A stretch of 45,800 nt of DNA, taken from assembly GCA_017623685.1 (NCBI GenBank), contig JAGAOP010000061.1, forward strand, positions 1-45,800. The letters are read 5' to 3'. The position numbers were made by a program, and so were the translations under genes. The notes beneath the pieces are model-generated. The model had not been told where the DNA came from and did no database searches. It saw only the letters and a list, made by a program, of their open reading frames with translations. Source of the DNA: Spirochaetaceae bacterium (GTDB taxonomy: Bacteria; Spirochaetota; Spirochaetia; Treponematales; Treponemataceae). The number at the start of each line of letters is the position of its first letter. Within the stretch, counting starts at the first letter, position 1. Shown piece by piece: positions 31,810 through 40,795 of the stretch.

Positions 31810-33489
31810 ATGATGATAAACGACACTTTTGCGTACATTCCGCTTCTTTGCGTAGCTGTTTGTGCTTTTGCGTCTATTGTAATGTTGTTAATCAACATCA
31901 AGCATTGGAATATGGGTGTATTCTTGTTACACTTAATTTCTTCACTTGTTTTGTGTGTTGGTTCTGTATGTGCAGTTATATTCCCAAGCATAACTTTGTT
32001 TGCTGGTGTTGTTGCAGTTGTTGCTGTGTTGATAACTGTTGCAATTATTTTGCAATCAGCAAAAGAAAAGAGGGCAAAAGCTGAAGCAGACGAAGCTGCA
32101 AGGTTAGAAGCAGAAAGATTAGAAATTCAACAGGCTGCAGAAAAAAGTGCAGAAGAAACAGAGGATCAGGAAAAAGATAAATATGTTCGTCGTTTAGTTG
32201 AAAGTGGACGAGAGTTTATGATTCAAGCTGCTAATGCTTTTTCTGATGAATCAGGCTTGAATAAACTTTTAGACTATGCAAACAATGCTTTAATTCGTGA
32301 AACAAAGGCTGATGGTGGTGTTGTTTTATTGCTAGATGATTTTGATGATGTTCTAGTTGTAAAAACATTGGTTGGGGATTTCCCCCCACCATATAAATTA
32401 CCAGAAGACTTACCACATAAAATTGTTCGTGTTGAAACAAACTTTAGATTTTCGCAGTTCCCTCTTAACGAAACAATATTCGGTGCTGTTGCTAGAAGTG
32501 GTAAGGCTGAATTGATTACCGACCCATTATCTGATAGCCGAATCTATCAAAACGAAACAGAAGATTTCTTAAAATGTGGAACATACATTTTCTTACCACT
32601 AAAGATTAGAGATACAGTTATTGGTGTTGCTGCTTTAGCTAGAAATTTTGCTAGTGCACCATTCACTGAAGAAGATTTTAGAGTAGCTTCAGTGCTATCT
32701 GATTTTATGAGTACTTCTATCAAAGTGTTGTATTCATATCAAGAAGTTGTAGATCATGCTGAATTAACCAAGGAATCAGGAATTGCTTGTAAGTTGCAAA
32801 AGTCTTTGCATCCAAAATTGTTGCCAGCTATTCCAATGTTGTCTATCGGTTGCTATTACAACACTGCAGAAGGTGTTTGTGGCGACTACTACGATATAAT
32901 TCCAGCTCGCCAAGACAGAATTTCCTTTGTTGTAGGTGATGTTGCTGGTAAGGGTATGAACTCATTGATGGTTATGGTTATGTTGCGTGCAATGCTACGT
33001 CTTACTGTAAATACAACACAAAGTGCAGGAACAATTTTGGGTTGGGCAAACAGAGGTATTGCAGGCGAGATTAATATTGATCACTTTGCAAGTATCGCAT
33101 TAATTAACTATGATAGTGTTAATAATAATGTTCAAATTGCTACTGCAGGTGATACTCCAGTATTGCATTATCGTATTGCTTCTGATACAATAGAGCAGGT
33201 TTCAGAAACCAATGAACCTGTTGGTGTTGAAAAAACCACTGTATATGAAGATAAAGAATTTGCTGTACAATCTGGCGATATTATTGTAACATATACAGAC
33301 GGGGTTGTTGAAACTCCAAATGCAAGTGGTATGCAATATTCTCAAGAAAGATTAATGGAACTTGTTAAAAAGAACAAGAATTTGACTGGAAAAGAAATTG
33401 CAGATGTGATAAAATCAGATATTACAAAATTCAGCGAATCGAGCCATCAGCATGATGACCAGACGCTATTGATAATCAAGGTTCAGTAG
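31810..33489 (+). CDS. Membrane-bound RsbU-type PP2C phosphatase with GAF domain
   Basis: A 559-residue serine phosphatase that would dephosphorylate the STAS antagonist encoded next. N-terminal membrane segments lie at about 5-27, 35-57 and 62-82, followed by a Glu/Ala coiled coil (85-125), a GAF sensor domain (about 145-305) and a PP2C/SpoIIE domain with GDYYD (358-362), GDVAGKG (376-382), a YTDGVVE motif and HDDQT, all metal ligands present. I use the ATG at 31810; an in-frame TTG at 31792 would overlap the GGGAG ribosome site. It probably senses a signal through the GAF or membrane part. Confidence 0.9.
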   Translation: MMINDTFAYIPLLCVAVCAFASIVMLLINIKHWNMGVFLLHLISSLVLCVGSVCAVIFPSITLFAGVVAVVAVLITVAIILQSAKEKRAKAEADEAARLEAERLEIQQAAEKSAEETEDQEKDKYVRRLVESGREFMIQAANAFSDESGLNKLLDYANNALIRETKADGGVVLLLDDFDDVLVVKTLVGDFPPPYKLPEDLPHKIVRVETNFRFSQFPLNETIFGAVARSGKAELITDPLSDSRIYQNETEDFLKCGTYIFLPLKIRDTVIGVAALARNFASAPFTEEDFRVASVLSDFMSTSIKVLYSYQEVVDHAELTKESGIACKLQKSLHPKLLPAIPMLSIGCYYNTAEGVCGDYYDIIPARQDRISFVVGDVAGKGMNSLMVMVMLRAMLRLTVNTTQSAGTILGWANRGIAGEINIDHFASIALINYDSVNNNVQIATAGDTPVLHYRIASDTIEQVSETNEPVGVEKTTVYEDKEFAVQSGDIIVTYTDGVVETPNASGMQYSQERLMELVKKNKNLTGKEIADVIKSDITKFSESSHQHDDQTLLIIKVQ

Positions 33490-33501
33490 AAAGGAGCGAA
33501 T

Positions 33502-33840
33502 ATGGAACTGAAAATACGCAAGAATGGGGAAGTATACATTATTGACGTAAACGGCGAAATGGATTTGTATAATTCCTATAAGCTGAAAGAGTTGGTGATG
33601 AAAATGCTTGAGAAGAGTGTTAAAAGCTTTGTAATTAACCTTGAGCAGGTTGATTATATTGACTCTTCAGGAATTGGTGCTTTGATATTCATCTGCTCTA
33701 CAATCAAGAAGATGAATCTTAAGTTGGCTATTTCGAATGTTCATGGTTCTGTCAAAAAGGTTATTGAATTGACAAAACTTATGGGCTATTTCCCTATGGC
33801 AAATAGCGTCGAAGAAGCTATTCTAATGCTAACTGAATAG
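33502..33840 (+). CDS. STAS-domain anti-sigma factor antagonist (RsbV/SpoIIAA-like)
   Basis: A 112-residue STAS protein. YIDSSGIGAL (52-61) is the phosphorylation loop, with Ser56 the likely site by comparison with SpoIIAA. The MDLYNSYKLKE segment is the usual beta-alpha start. GAAAGGAG precedes the ATG. It lies between the phosphatase and the kinase-like gene, the classic order for a partner switch. Confidence 0.92.
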   Translation: MELKIRKNGEVYIIDVNGEMDLYNSYKLKELVMKMLEKSVKSFVINLEQVDYIDSSGIGALIFICSTIKKMNLKLAISNVHGSVKKVIELTKLMGYFPMANSVEEAILMLTE

Positions 33841-33868
33841 GCTATAACTAACTTAGGAAGGTAAATTA

Positions 33869-34423
33869 ATGGAACAGATTAAAGAATTACGCTCTGATGG
33901 CAGTGATGCATTGTTTGACAAAACAAATATGCTTTATAAAGAATTTCCATCAGATTTTAGACAGATTAGATATTTTACATTACTTATTGTTCAGTCTGCC
34001 CCTTTAGAGATTAAAGAAATTAATCTTTTGGAACAACAGATTAGTGAAGTTATTAAAAATGCTGTTAAGCATGGTAATAACTGTGATATTAACAAAAAGG
34101 TTCATATTTGGTATTCTTTCAGCCCATCTCATGCACATATCATCGTAGAAGATGAAGGTGAAGGATTCAAAGATTTGGAAAAATGGAATGAATTTAACCG
34201 CAAACGTCTTGATTGTTTACATAATCAAAACTTTGAAGAGTTATCTAACTTTGTTTCTTTCCGCACAAAGCGCAGTGACGATCAAGATGGTGGTAATGCT
34301 TTATTTGCTGCTCTTGAATACTGGAATGGTGGTTTTATTTATAATGACAAACGTAATGGTGTAGCTATGCTTAAGAAATTCCAGCAGAAACGTCATGGAA
34401 TTACAGCTGGTGGTGGCGAATAA
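33869..34423 (+). CDS. RsbW-like serine kinase / anti-sigma factor (HATPase_c_2)
   Basis: A 184-residue GHKL ATPase-fold protein. The N box EVIKNAVKHGN (60-70, with Glu60 and Asn64) and G1 box DEGEGF (95-100) are intact, and DDQDGGNALFAAL follows as the second glycine box. Between the two boxes is an inserted segment of about 30 residues (NRKRLDCLHNQNFEELSNF) not found in standard RsbW. It should phosphorylate the STAS protein and hold an unknown target. No sigma factor gene is nearby. AGGAAGG precedes the ATG and a terminator follows. Confidence 0.86.
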   Translation: MEQIKELRSDGSDALFDKTNMLYKEFPSDFRQIRYFTLLIVQSAPLEIKEINLLEQQISEVIKNAVKHGNNCDINKKVHIWYSFSPSHAHIIVEDEGEGFKDLEKWNEFNRKRLDCLHNQNFEELSNFVSFRTKRSDDQDGGNALFAALEYWNGGFIYNDKRNGVAMLKKFQQKRHGITAGGGE

Positions 34424-34486
34424 GTCTTGCGTTAAAATATTTGCTTATTAAATATGCAAAATTTCTAGGGTTTTGACCCATAAATT

Positions 34487-34531
34487 ACACCTCTTAAATT
34501 GATATAATTCAGTTTAAGAGGTGTTTTTTTT
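34487..34531 (+). terminator. Terminator of the partner-switching cassette
   Basis: A perfect 12-bp stem ACACCTCTTAAA/TTTAAGAGGTGT (34487-34498 with 34513-34524) followed by a run of eight T. Confidence 0.9.
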
Positions 34532-34602
34532 ATTTCGTAAAATAAGTTAATTTTTTTCTAAACAAATCAAGACAAAAATGTATAATTCATTATAGACTTG
34601 CT

Positions 34603-34824
34603 TTATTTAGTAAATAAATGTGATAGAGCCCCCAGATTTTCTGGTGAAACTGCAGCACGGTTCTCGTTTTGAATTGCATTAAAAATTTCTTGACGAAATA
34701 CTTTTACGTTTTTTGGAGCTTCTACTCCAATTTTAACTTGGTCGCCACGAATTTCAATTATGGTAACAGTAATTTCATTACAAATGTTAATTTTTTCGTT
34801 CATTTTACGGGAAAGAATTAGCAT
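34603..34824 (-). CDS. csrA: Carbon storage regulator CsrA
   Basis: A 73-residue RNA-binding translational regulator. [14 protein letters not shown] and the [18 protein letters not shown] stretch are the conserved core; the dimer binds GGA motifs in leaders, classically that of flagellin mRNA. The ATG lies within the end of fliW (7-nt overlap), so the antagonist and its target are translationally coupled. Last gene of the flagellar operon. Confidence 0.95.
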   Translation of the reverse strand: MLILSRKMNEKINICNEITVTIIEIRGDQVKIGVEAPKNVKVFRQEIFNAIQNENRAAVSPENLGALSHLFTK

Positions 34825-35237
34825 ATCTTTCCCCTTTTTTTCATTTCAGCCAAAATATCGTGCTTTGTTCCCCAAGCTGGGTCGGAAAGAACAATTTGCA
34901 TGCATTTGTTATTTATTTTGTTTACGATTAGAGGACCTTGTAAATTAGCAGTTACAGGAGAACCATCAGAGGGAACCGTGACTATGGATAGAACAAATAC
35001 ATCGCTTGGTGAAGTAACTTCTATTTTTGAAAGCATTTTATCGTCAACATCTAATTCATATTCTGTGCATATTATAAAAGGATCAACAACAAGAAAAGCT
35101 AGAGAGTTATTTTCTTGGGATTTTAACCAAAAAAACGGCTCATATTCAGATTCAAATAAAACAAAATTTTTGTATTCTTCAAAGCCGTATAAGCCTTCCG
35201 GAAAAATCAATTCTTGCTTTTCAGTTTTAGTTTCCAT
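34818..35237 (-). CDS. fliW: Flagellar assembly factor FliW
   Basis: A 139-residue protein that binds CsrA, and flagellin when it accumulates, linking flagellin export to its translation. [18 protein letters not shown] and the late [19 protein letters not shown] are diagnostic. AAGGTAG lies 6 nt before the ATG. It follows flgL by 11 nt. Confidence 0.94.
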   Translation of the reverse strand: METKTEKQELIFPEGLYGFEEYKNFVLFESEYEPFFWLKSQENNSLAFLVVDPFIICTEYELDVDDKMLSKIEVTSPSDVFVLSIVTVPSDGSPVTANLQGPLIVNKINNKCMQIVLSDPAWGTKHDILAEMKKRGKIC

Positions 35238-35248
35238 GTTTTACTACC

Positions 35249-36493
35249 TTATCTCATGTAATTAAGTAATGAAGAAGAATATAGTCTACCTGCTGTACTT
35301 AATGTTGCCTGTTGAACATATTCCATCATTTTCATATCTGTTACGGCTTTGGTAAAATCTAAATCGCCTTCTCTTGAAATCATATTTGTTACGTTTAAAG
35401 CAGTTAATGAATTCCTTTCAATATTGTTTACGGCTCTTTCATATTCGGCGCCAGATTCGGCAATTCTTGTTACTAAGTTATTTACTGCACAATCCAAACT
35501 TCCTAATACTCTACCTCCAATAGCTTCCTGATCTCCACTTAACATTGCATCTCGTAAAGCTATTACAGTATCAAATAAGGAGCCCCCAGAAACTCTTACG
35601 CTGTCTCCTAAATTGTATGGAGGAAGTTGGGTGGCATCTTTAATTAGTCCTAGGTCGTTTAGAACATTGCCTGAAATATCTTGCATCCATAATTGTCTTG
35701 AATCTGTGGTTTGTAGATTTAATCCAAAGGAAATTGGATCTACAGATGCTTTAACAGCAGCACCAGAATCATTTATTTTTGCTACCAAGGCGTATACATT
35801 ATCTCCAGCGTTAAGAGATATTTCTTTGCCATCGATTAAAATTGTTGAATCTTCTGGTACTCGGAAGGCAGAAGCATCTCTTCCGGAAAATAATTGTTGA
35901 GGCTCAGACCAAAAAATTCTGTTTCCTGCAGAAAAAGTTTCTAAATATGCACCTTCATCTACTTCGATTTTATTTCCTTCGATGTTACCATTGTAACGAA
36001 CAGTTGAAATACGCGGTTCTGATGAACCTGGAATTGCTCCCATTTCAATGTCAAAGGCTCTTCTGTTTGTATTAGTTCCTGCAAATAAAGAATTTCCATC
36101 AGGACCAGTGGCGTTTGCATTTTGAACAAGTTCTTTCAATAATTCATCTACTTCTTCTGCCATATTTTTAAGGTCTTCTGGAGTGTAAGTTCCATTTGCA
36201 CCAGTAACTGCAAGTTCTCGAATTCTATGCATTAATTCCAAGGATTGATCCATGTAACCTTCTGTTAAAGCAAATCTGTCGGTTAAAACTTGTGCATTTT
36301 TTTCAAAGGTTTGTACTCTACCCAGGTAGGATTGGTATCGAACCAAATGTCCAGCTGCCAATGGATCTTCTCTTAAAGACTGAAGTCTTTGTTGGCTACT
36401 GATTTGATTGCTTACTCTATTTAATCTGGATTCTTGTAGTCTTAAGTTTCCCTGAATATCATTATTGGTCATGGATGAACTAATTCTTCTCAT
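35249..36493 (-). CDS. flgL: Flagellar hook-filament junction protein FlgL (HAP3)
   Basis: A 414-residue protein joining hook and filament; in spirochaetes this is periplasmic. The N-terminus (RLQESRLNRVSNQISSQQRL) and C-terminus (FTKAVTDMKMMEYVQQATLS) form the paired coiled coils typical of flagellin-like proteins, and the middle is beta-rich. AAAGGAG lies 7 nt before the ATG, 23 nt after flgK. Confidence 0.93.
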   Translation of the reverse strand: MRRISSSMTNNDIQGNLRLQESRLNRVSNQISSQQRLQSLREDPLAAGHLVRYQSYLGRVQTFEKNAQVLTDRFALTEGYMDQSLELMHRIRELAVTGANGTYTPEDLKNMAEEVDELLKELVQNANATGPDGNSLFAGTNTNRRAFDIEMGAIPGSSEPRISTVRYNGNIEGNKIEVDEGAYLETFSAGNRIFWSEPQQLFSGRDASAFRVPEDSTILIDGKEISLNAGDNVYALVAKINDSGAAVKASVDPISFGLNLQTTDSRQLWMQDISGNVLNDLGLIKDATQLPPYNLGDSVRVSGGSLFDTVIALRDAMLSGDQEAIGGRVLGSLDCAVNNLVTRIAESGAEYERAVNNIERNSLTALNVTNMISREGDLDFTKAVTDMKMMEYVQQATLSTAGRLYSSSLLNYMR

Positions 36494-36516
36494 TGCTTCA
36501 CTCCTTTAATAAAAGG

Positions 36517-38406
36517 TTAAACCCCTAAGCGATTAATTACTGTATCCAAAAGTTCATCAATTACAGTGATAAACTTTGCTGCTGCATTGTATCCGTGCTG
36601 AAATTTAATTATATCAGCTAATTCTTCGTCAATGTTTACACCAGAAATTGAATCTCTCATGGTTCGTAAATCAGCCATAATTGAGTTTTGGCTCAACATA
36701 TTAATTTCAGCTTGTTCCCCTTTGAGTGCAACATTTGTAACTGATTCAGCGAAATAATCATCAAATGTTCTGTAGCGTCCAATCATTACTTGGGAATTAC
36801 GAATAGAAGCAATTTCTAAAGCTGCATTTCCATCGCCACTTTTTGCTTCTCCTCTACTATTAGGGAAAGAAGCTGCAACTGAAAGAACGTCACTAGTAAT
36901 TGCTGGATTTATAGCAATATAGGCTGCAGGATTTGTAACAGGTGCAACTGCATATTCTGCTCCTTCTGTTGTTCCTGCTCCAACTAGAACATTTACAGCG
37001 TCAGGTTGTGCAAAATCATAAGCAAATTCAGGCCCTGAACCAGCTAAAATTCCAGAATAACCAGCTAAAAAATGACCATCGTCTTCTATATGACGAATTA
37101 CAAAATCAGGATCTTCTTCATTTTGAGCGGTTGTTGCTTTTAATACTAACATATTGTTTCTGTCCAAATATGCTTTTACTTCGCCATTTGAATCGTTGAT
37201 ACGATTAATTATTGATTCCACAGTGTCAGTAGGGTAGTAAGGGATTACAATGTTTCCTGAAGCTCCAGAAATAGTGATGTTTCCTTCTAGGCCAACTTGA
37301 TTTTGGGGATTTAATTTATTTGTACCTGCTATACGGAAAATATAAGATGTATCAACTACTCCATCTCCGTTTCGGTCATAATTTCCTGCAACATTTGTTA
37401 CAAATGGTTGTTGAACAAAGAAATCTAGTCCAGTGGTATTGTTAGCTCCAACAGCATTTCTATGAACATCATTTACTAAATCTGCAAAGTTCATTGTCAT
37501 AGTGTTTAGTTCTTGTAATTCGTTTCTAACATCTACGTCACGAAGTTCAATTAATGCACCTAAACTTCCACCAGAAATTACTGCATCCTCTCCTGTGTCT
37601 CCCCAAACAACTTTTGTATAACCATTATTGTCTGTTAAAGAAACTACATCTAAATTTCTAGCAATTCCACCTTGAACTAAAACTCTTCCGTCAATGTGAA
37701 CCATGTATTCATCAGCGTCTCTTTGATCCACTGTAATGTTTGCCAAAGAAGATAATTTTTCAACCATTAAATCTCTTCTGTCCAACAAATCGTTAGGATT
37801 ATCACCCATTGCCTTTGATCGCACTATTTCTTTATTTAATTCAGCAATTTGTCGTGCATATGTATTTAATTGGTCTACAGAAGCCTCAATATCTCCGTTA
37901 AGTAAAACTCCAACTCCAGATAAGCTTTTAAATCTTTGGTGTATAGAGTTTACCAAGGATTCTCCACGGGTAACAATGGATTGTCTTGCGGCCTGGGATT
38001 CTGGATATAAAGAAAGTTCTTGCCAAGATTCCCAAAATTTGTCCATGTTTGAACGAATTGAAACATTTTCTGGTTCATTGTAAATCTGTTCAAGCATTAC
38101 ATAATATTTTTCACGAGTACTCCAATAGGATTCTTGGTTACTTTGTGCTGTGATTTGTGCATCTAAAAGCTCATCACGTATACGATTTACACTTTCTATA
38201 TTTACACCTTGACCAATTTGACCGGGAGTTTCAGCTCTGGAAAGGTCTGGGCGATATATTGGGTCAAATTGTCTTAACTGAACTCTTTGTCGTGAATAAC
38301 CTTCTGTATCAGCATTTGATATATTGTGTCCAGCTGTACTAATTGACTGACTTTGAGCCATTAAACTTCGTTTTCCGATTTCAATTCCTGCAAAAGAAGA
38401 AGCCAT
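36517..38406 (-). CDS. flgK: Flagellar hook-associated protein FlgK (HAP1)
   Basis: A 629-residue protein at the hook tip. The N-terminal rod/hook signature reads SISTAGHNISNADTEGYSRQ and the C-terminal motif is ELADIIKFQHGYNAAAKFI. A strong AGGAGG lies 6 nt before the ATG. It follows flgN by 10 nt, its dedicated chaperone in other bacteria. Confidence 0.95.
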   Translation of the reverse strand: MASSFAGIEIGKRSLMAQSQSISTAGHNISNADTEGYSRQRVQLRQFDPIYRPDLSRAETPGQIGQGVNIESVNRIRDELLDAQITAQSNQESYWSTREKYYVMLEQIYNEPENVSIRSNMDKFWESWQELSLYPESQAARQSIVTRGESLVNSIHQRFKSLSGVGVLLNGDIEASVDQLNTYARQIAELNKEIVRSKAMGDNPNDLLDRRDLMVEKLSSLANITVDQRDADEYMVHIDGRVLVQGGIARNLDVVSLTDNNGYTKVVWGDTGEDAVISGGSLGALIELRDVDVRNELQELNTMTMNFADLVNDVHRNAVGANNTTGLDFFVQQPFVTNVAGNYDRNGDGVVDTSYIFRIAGTNKLNPQNQVGLEGNITISGASGNIVIPYYPTDTVESIINRINDSNGEVKAYLDRNNMLVLKATTAQNEEDPDFVIRHIEDDGHFLAGYSGILAGSGPEFAYDFAQPDAVNVLVGAGTTEGAEYAVAPVTNPAAYIAINPAITSDVLSVAASFPNSRGEAKSGDGNAALEIASIRNSQVMIGRYRTFDDYFAESVTNVALKGEQAEINMLSQNSIMADLRTMRDSISGVNIDEELADIIKFQHGYNAAAKFITVIDELLDTVINRLGV

Positions 38407-38416
38407 TCCTTACCTC

Positions 38417-38920
38417 CTATAAAACTGTGTTTAACACTAAACTTTCTGGAACAGGAGGTTTTACCACTGTCCCTGTTCTTGAATAAACAGTATTTCGATT
38501 CTTTGGAATTACTGAATCAAATACACCTTGGAGGAATCCTTTTGTAATACGTATGTAATCATTTAAAGCGTCGTTTTCAATCTTTGAAGCAGTAAGCTTT
38601 CGCCTTACTTGATGAAACATTTCCATTATAGGAGTACGGAACTCTGCTGGAAAGCAACAAACTGTTCTGTACATATCAGGGGTTGCTGTGATATGAGCAG
38701 CTGCACATACAGATTTACATAATCCATCTCGTGCTGCTTCTTGTTCGGTAAAAGTGTCTGTTAATTCGTTCACTTTATAAAGCAGTTCCTCTAAATTGCT
38801 CCAATCCTTTCCGGTAACTGCGGCACGAATTTTTTTCTGCTGATCAATCATTGAGTCAAGTAGCTGATTTTGTGATGACAAAATAGCATATGCCTCTTTA
38901 GCAGTTTCTTTCATATCCAT
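38417..38920 (-). CDS. flgN: FlgN-type flagellar export chaperone
   Basis: A mostly helical protein of 167 residues, the expected chaperone for FlgK and FlgL in the type III flagellar export route. The helical segment SSQNQLLDSMIDQQKKIRAA and position directly before flgK support this. I chose the ATG at 38920 because GGAGG lies 8 nt upstream; the longer in-frame reading from 38971 starts on TTG without a ribosome site. A sigma-28-like promoter lies about 90 bp upstream. Confidence 0.78.
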   Translation of the reverse strand: MDMKETAKEAYAILSSQNQLLDSMIDQQKKIRAAVTGKDWSNLEELLYKVNELTDTFTEQEAARDGLCKSVCAAAHITATPDMYRTVCCFPAEFRTPIMEMFHQVRRKLTASKIENDALNDYIRITKGFLQGVFDSVIPKNRNTVYSRTGTVVKPPVPESLVLNTVL

Positions 38921-39007
38921 AACGGAATCCTCCATGAATCCATAAAACCCATTAACCAATTCTTTCAACAATTAGTTTTTGAAAGTGATTTATTCCCCTT
39001 CATTTAC

Positions 39008-39035
39008 TTATCGGAAAATTAGAAATGCAACTTTA
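39008..39035 (-). promoter_or_regulatory. Sigma-28 (FliA)-type promoter of the flgN-flgK-flgL-fliW-csrA operon
   Basis: On the minus strand TAAAGTTG (39028-39035) and TCCGATAA (39008-39015) are 12 bp apart. The sigma-28 consensus is TAAAGTTT, 11 bp, GCCGATAA, so 14 of 16 positions match with one extra spacer base. The start near 39000 leaves a leader of about 80 nt. Confidence 0.7.
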
Positions 39036-39075
39036 AAGAAAAAGAGAACTCGATAAAAACTTTACCGAGTTCTCT
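39036..39075 (-). terminator. Hairpin terminator just upstream of the flgN promoter
   Basis: A perfect 10-bp stem AGAGAACTCG/CGAGTTCTCT (39043-39052 with 39066-39075). On the minus strand TTTTCTTT follows. It would end a minus-strand transcript coming from 39076-39280, where no minus-strand gene is seen, and it abuts the sigma-28 promoter. On the plus strand it would sit in the leader of the small gene at 39090. Confidence 0.6.
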
Positions 39076-39089
39076 AAAAGGAGAGGAGG

Positions 39090-39209
39090 ATGCAGAAAAC
39101 CAGAATTCGCAGATGTCTGCAAGATTCTGTAGAAACTGCGGTGATTGTTGTTGCTCTTGCAATCTATAAAATAAACTATTGTCAAAAGAAAAAGTTACAA
39201 ATTTTTTAA
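39090..39209 (+). CDS. Possible 39-residue small protein
   Basis: ATG at 39090 preceded by a purine-rich stretch with AAAGGAG 6 nt upstream and a second GGAGG directly abutting. The peptide has a basic start (MQKTRIRRC), a hydrophobic middle (AVIVVALAIY) and a Lys-rich end. No promoter is evident, and the same stretch read on the minus strand could be a small RNA ending at the hairpin terminator. Listed because the ribosome site is unusually strong for non-coding DNA. Confidence 0.3.
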   Translation: MQKTRIRRCLQDSVETAVIVVALAIYKINYCQKKKLQIF

Positions 39210-39245
39210 AAAAAAATTATATTTAAAAGGTTTTTATTCATCATC

Positions 39246-39273
39246 TTGACAAACTTTAATTGTAAAGTACAAT
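39246..39273 (+). promoter_or_regulatory. ctp promoter, predicting a leaderless mRNA
   Basis: Perfect TTGACA (39246-39251), 16 bp, TACAAT (39268-39273), then AAAAGA and the ATG at 39280. Only 6 nt separate the -10 box and the start codon. Confidence 0.72.
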
Positions 39274-39279
39274 AAAAGA

Positions 39280-40794
39280 ATGAATATTAATTATGAAAAA
39301 AAGACTTGGGCTTTTACTGTTTTTATTGCAATTTTAGTTTTCTTTTTTGTATTTTTAGCGGATATTACAGCTTATTCTCAAAATTCACATATTAGTGATG
39401 AATCTAAAGAAAATTACGAAAGGAAAAGACGTCAATATATTGAACTTCTCGATAGTGTTTTTGATTTTGTTCATAGAAATTATGTGGATGAAATTGATCC
39501 TGCTATTTTGTACGAAGGAGCTATGAAAGGTTTGATGGATGCCTTTGGCGACCCCTACACTTCGTATATGGATCCTGCTATGGTTAGAAGTCTTTCAGAT
39601 ACTACTGTAGGAAATTTTGGAGGAGTAGGACTTTCAATTTCTAAAGCAGTTGAATCAACTCCTGAAAATCCAGCCTATGTAGTGGTAGCTTCTCCAATAG
39701 AAGGCTCTCCTGGACATAGGGCAGGGATTCAAGCTGGGGATTTAATTGTTTCTATTGATGGGACTTCTACTCCAGAAATAACTATGGACGATGTTCTTTC
39801 TTTGTTGCGAGGTGAAGTAGGAACTGATGTGGACTTAATAATTCGTCGGGGAAAAAATATGGAATTCCCAGTTACCTTAACCCGAGCTTTAATCGAAGTT
39901 CCAACTGTTAAATTTGGTATGATAGATGATGTGGGTTATTTAAGAATTATTGAATTTACTCCTCAAACTCCAAGTCGTGTACAGGAAGCTTTAGATTCAT
40001 TTATTAGCTCTGGTTTTGCAGGTTTAATAATCGATTTACGAAGTAATCCAGGTGGCTTGATTTCTAGCGTTGTAGAAGTTGCAGATAAATTCATTGATTC
40101 AGGACCCATTGTTTCTACAAAAAGTCGTCATCCCTACGAAAATTCAATGTATACAGCTTCTCCTAAAAAAACTACAATGCCAAAAAATATTCCAATCGTA
40201 GTTTTAATCGACAGAGGTTCAGCAAGTGCTTCTGAAATTTTATCAGGAGCATTAAAAGATAATCATTTGGCATATCTTGTAGGTGAAAGAACTTTTGGTA
40301 AGGGTTCAGTTCAAAATCCAATTCCACTGCCAAATTCAGATGGTATAAAACTTACAATTGCTAGATATTATACTCCTAGTGACACAAATATCGATAAAAT
40401 AGGGATTCCTCCAGATTTAGAAGTATTATTTCCAGAATTAACTGAAGAAGAAGAAAATGCCTATGTGGAATTAATTAAATCTTCGGAAGTTGCAAAACAT
40501 GTGGAAAATAATCCTAATATGACCGAAGCAGATATTGCTGCCTTTGCAAAGCAACTTAATAAAACCTATTCCTTAGACGAACGGATGCTTAGAAGAATTA
40601 TTCGTATTGAATGTGAAAAAACAAGGGAACCTAGTCTTTACGACCTTGATTATGACATTCAATTAAAAGCTGCACTGGAAGTTATAAAGGATAAAGATTT
40701 TTTCAATTTGATAGCAAATGCTAAAACCTTAAAAGAGTTACAACAAGAAGCAGAGGCTGAACAGGAAACAGAAAAAGTTGGTGCAGAAGAATAA
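39280..40794 (+). CDS. ctp: Carboxy-terminal processing protease (S41A, Ctp)
   Basis: A 504-residue periplasmic serine protease with a signal anchor (about 11-31), a PDZ domain (about 112-200, PIEGSPGHRAGIQAGDLI) and a catalytic domain with the nucleophile Ser in RGSASASEI (likely S316) and Lys341 in FGKGSVQ, the Ser/Lys dyad of the family. A Glu-rich tail ends the protein. It trims or degrades exported proteins from their C-termini. First gene of a run with rsmE and the WecG/TagA-like gene. No Shine-Dalgarno is present. Confidence 0.94.
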   Translation: MNINYEKKTWAFTVFIAILVFFFVFLADITAYSQNSHISDESKENYERKRRQYIELLDSVFDFVHRNYVDEIDPAILYEGAMKGLMDAFGDPYTSYMDPAMVRSLSDTTVGNFGGVGLSISKAVESTPENPAYVVVASPIEGSPGHRAGIQAGDLIVSIDGTSTPEITMDDVLSLLRGEVGTDVDLIIRRGKNMEFPVTLTRALIEVPTVKFGMIDDVGYLRIIEFTPQTPSRVQEALDSFISSGFAGLIIDLRSNPGGLISSVVEVADKFIDSGPIVSTKSRHPYENSMYTASPKKTTMPKNIPIVVLIDRGSASASEILSGALKDNHLAYLVGERTFGKGSVQNPIPLPNSDGIKLTIARYYTPSDTNIDKIGIPPDLEVLFPELTEEEENAYVELIKSSEVAKHVENNPNMTEADIAAFAKQLNKTYSLDERMLRRIIRIECEKTREPSLYDLDYDIQLKAALEVIKDKDFFNLIANAKTLKELQQEAEAEQETEKVGAEE

Positions 40795-40795
40795 T

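Noticed and set aside
39180..39185. TTGACA on the minus strand as promoter of a small RNA
   Set aside because: No acceptable -10 box at 15-19 bp, so the small RNA was left as a hypothesis.
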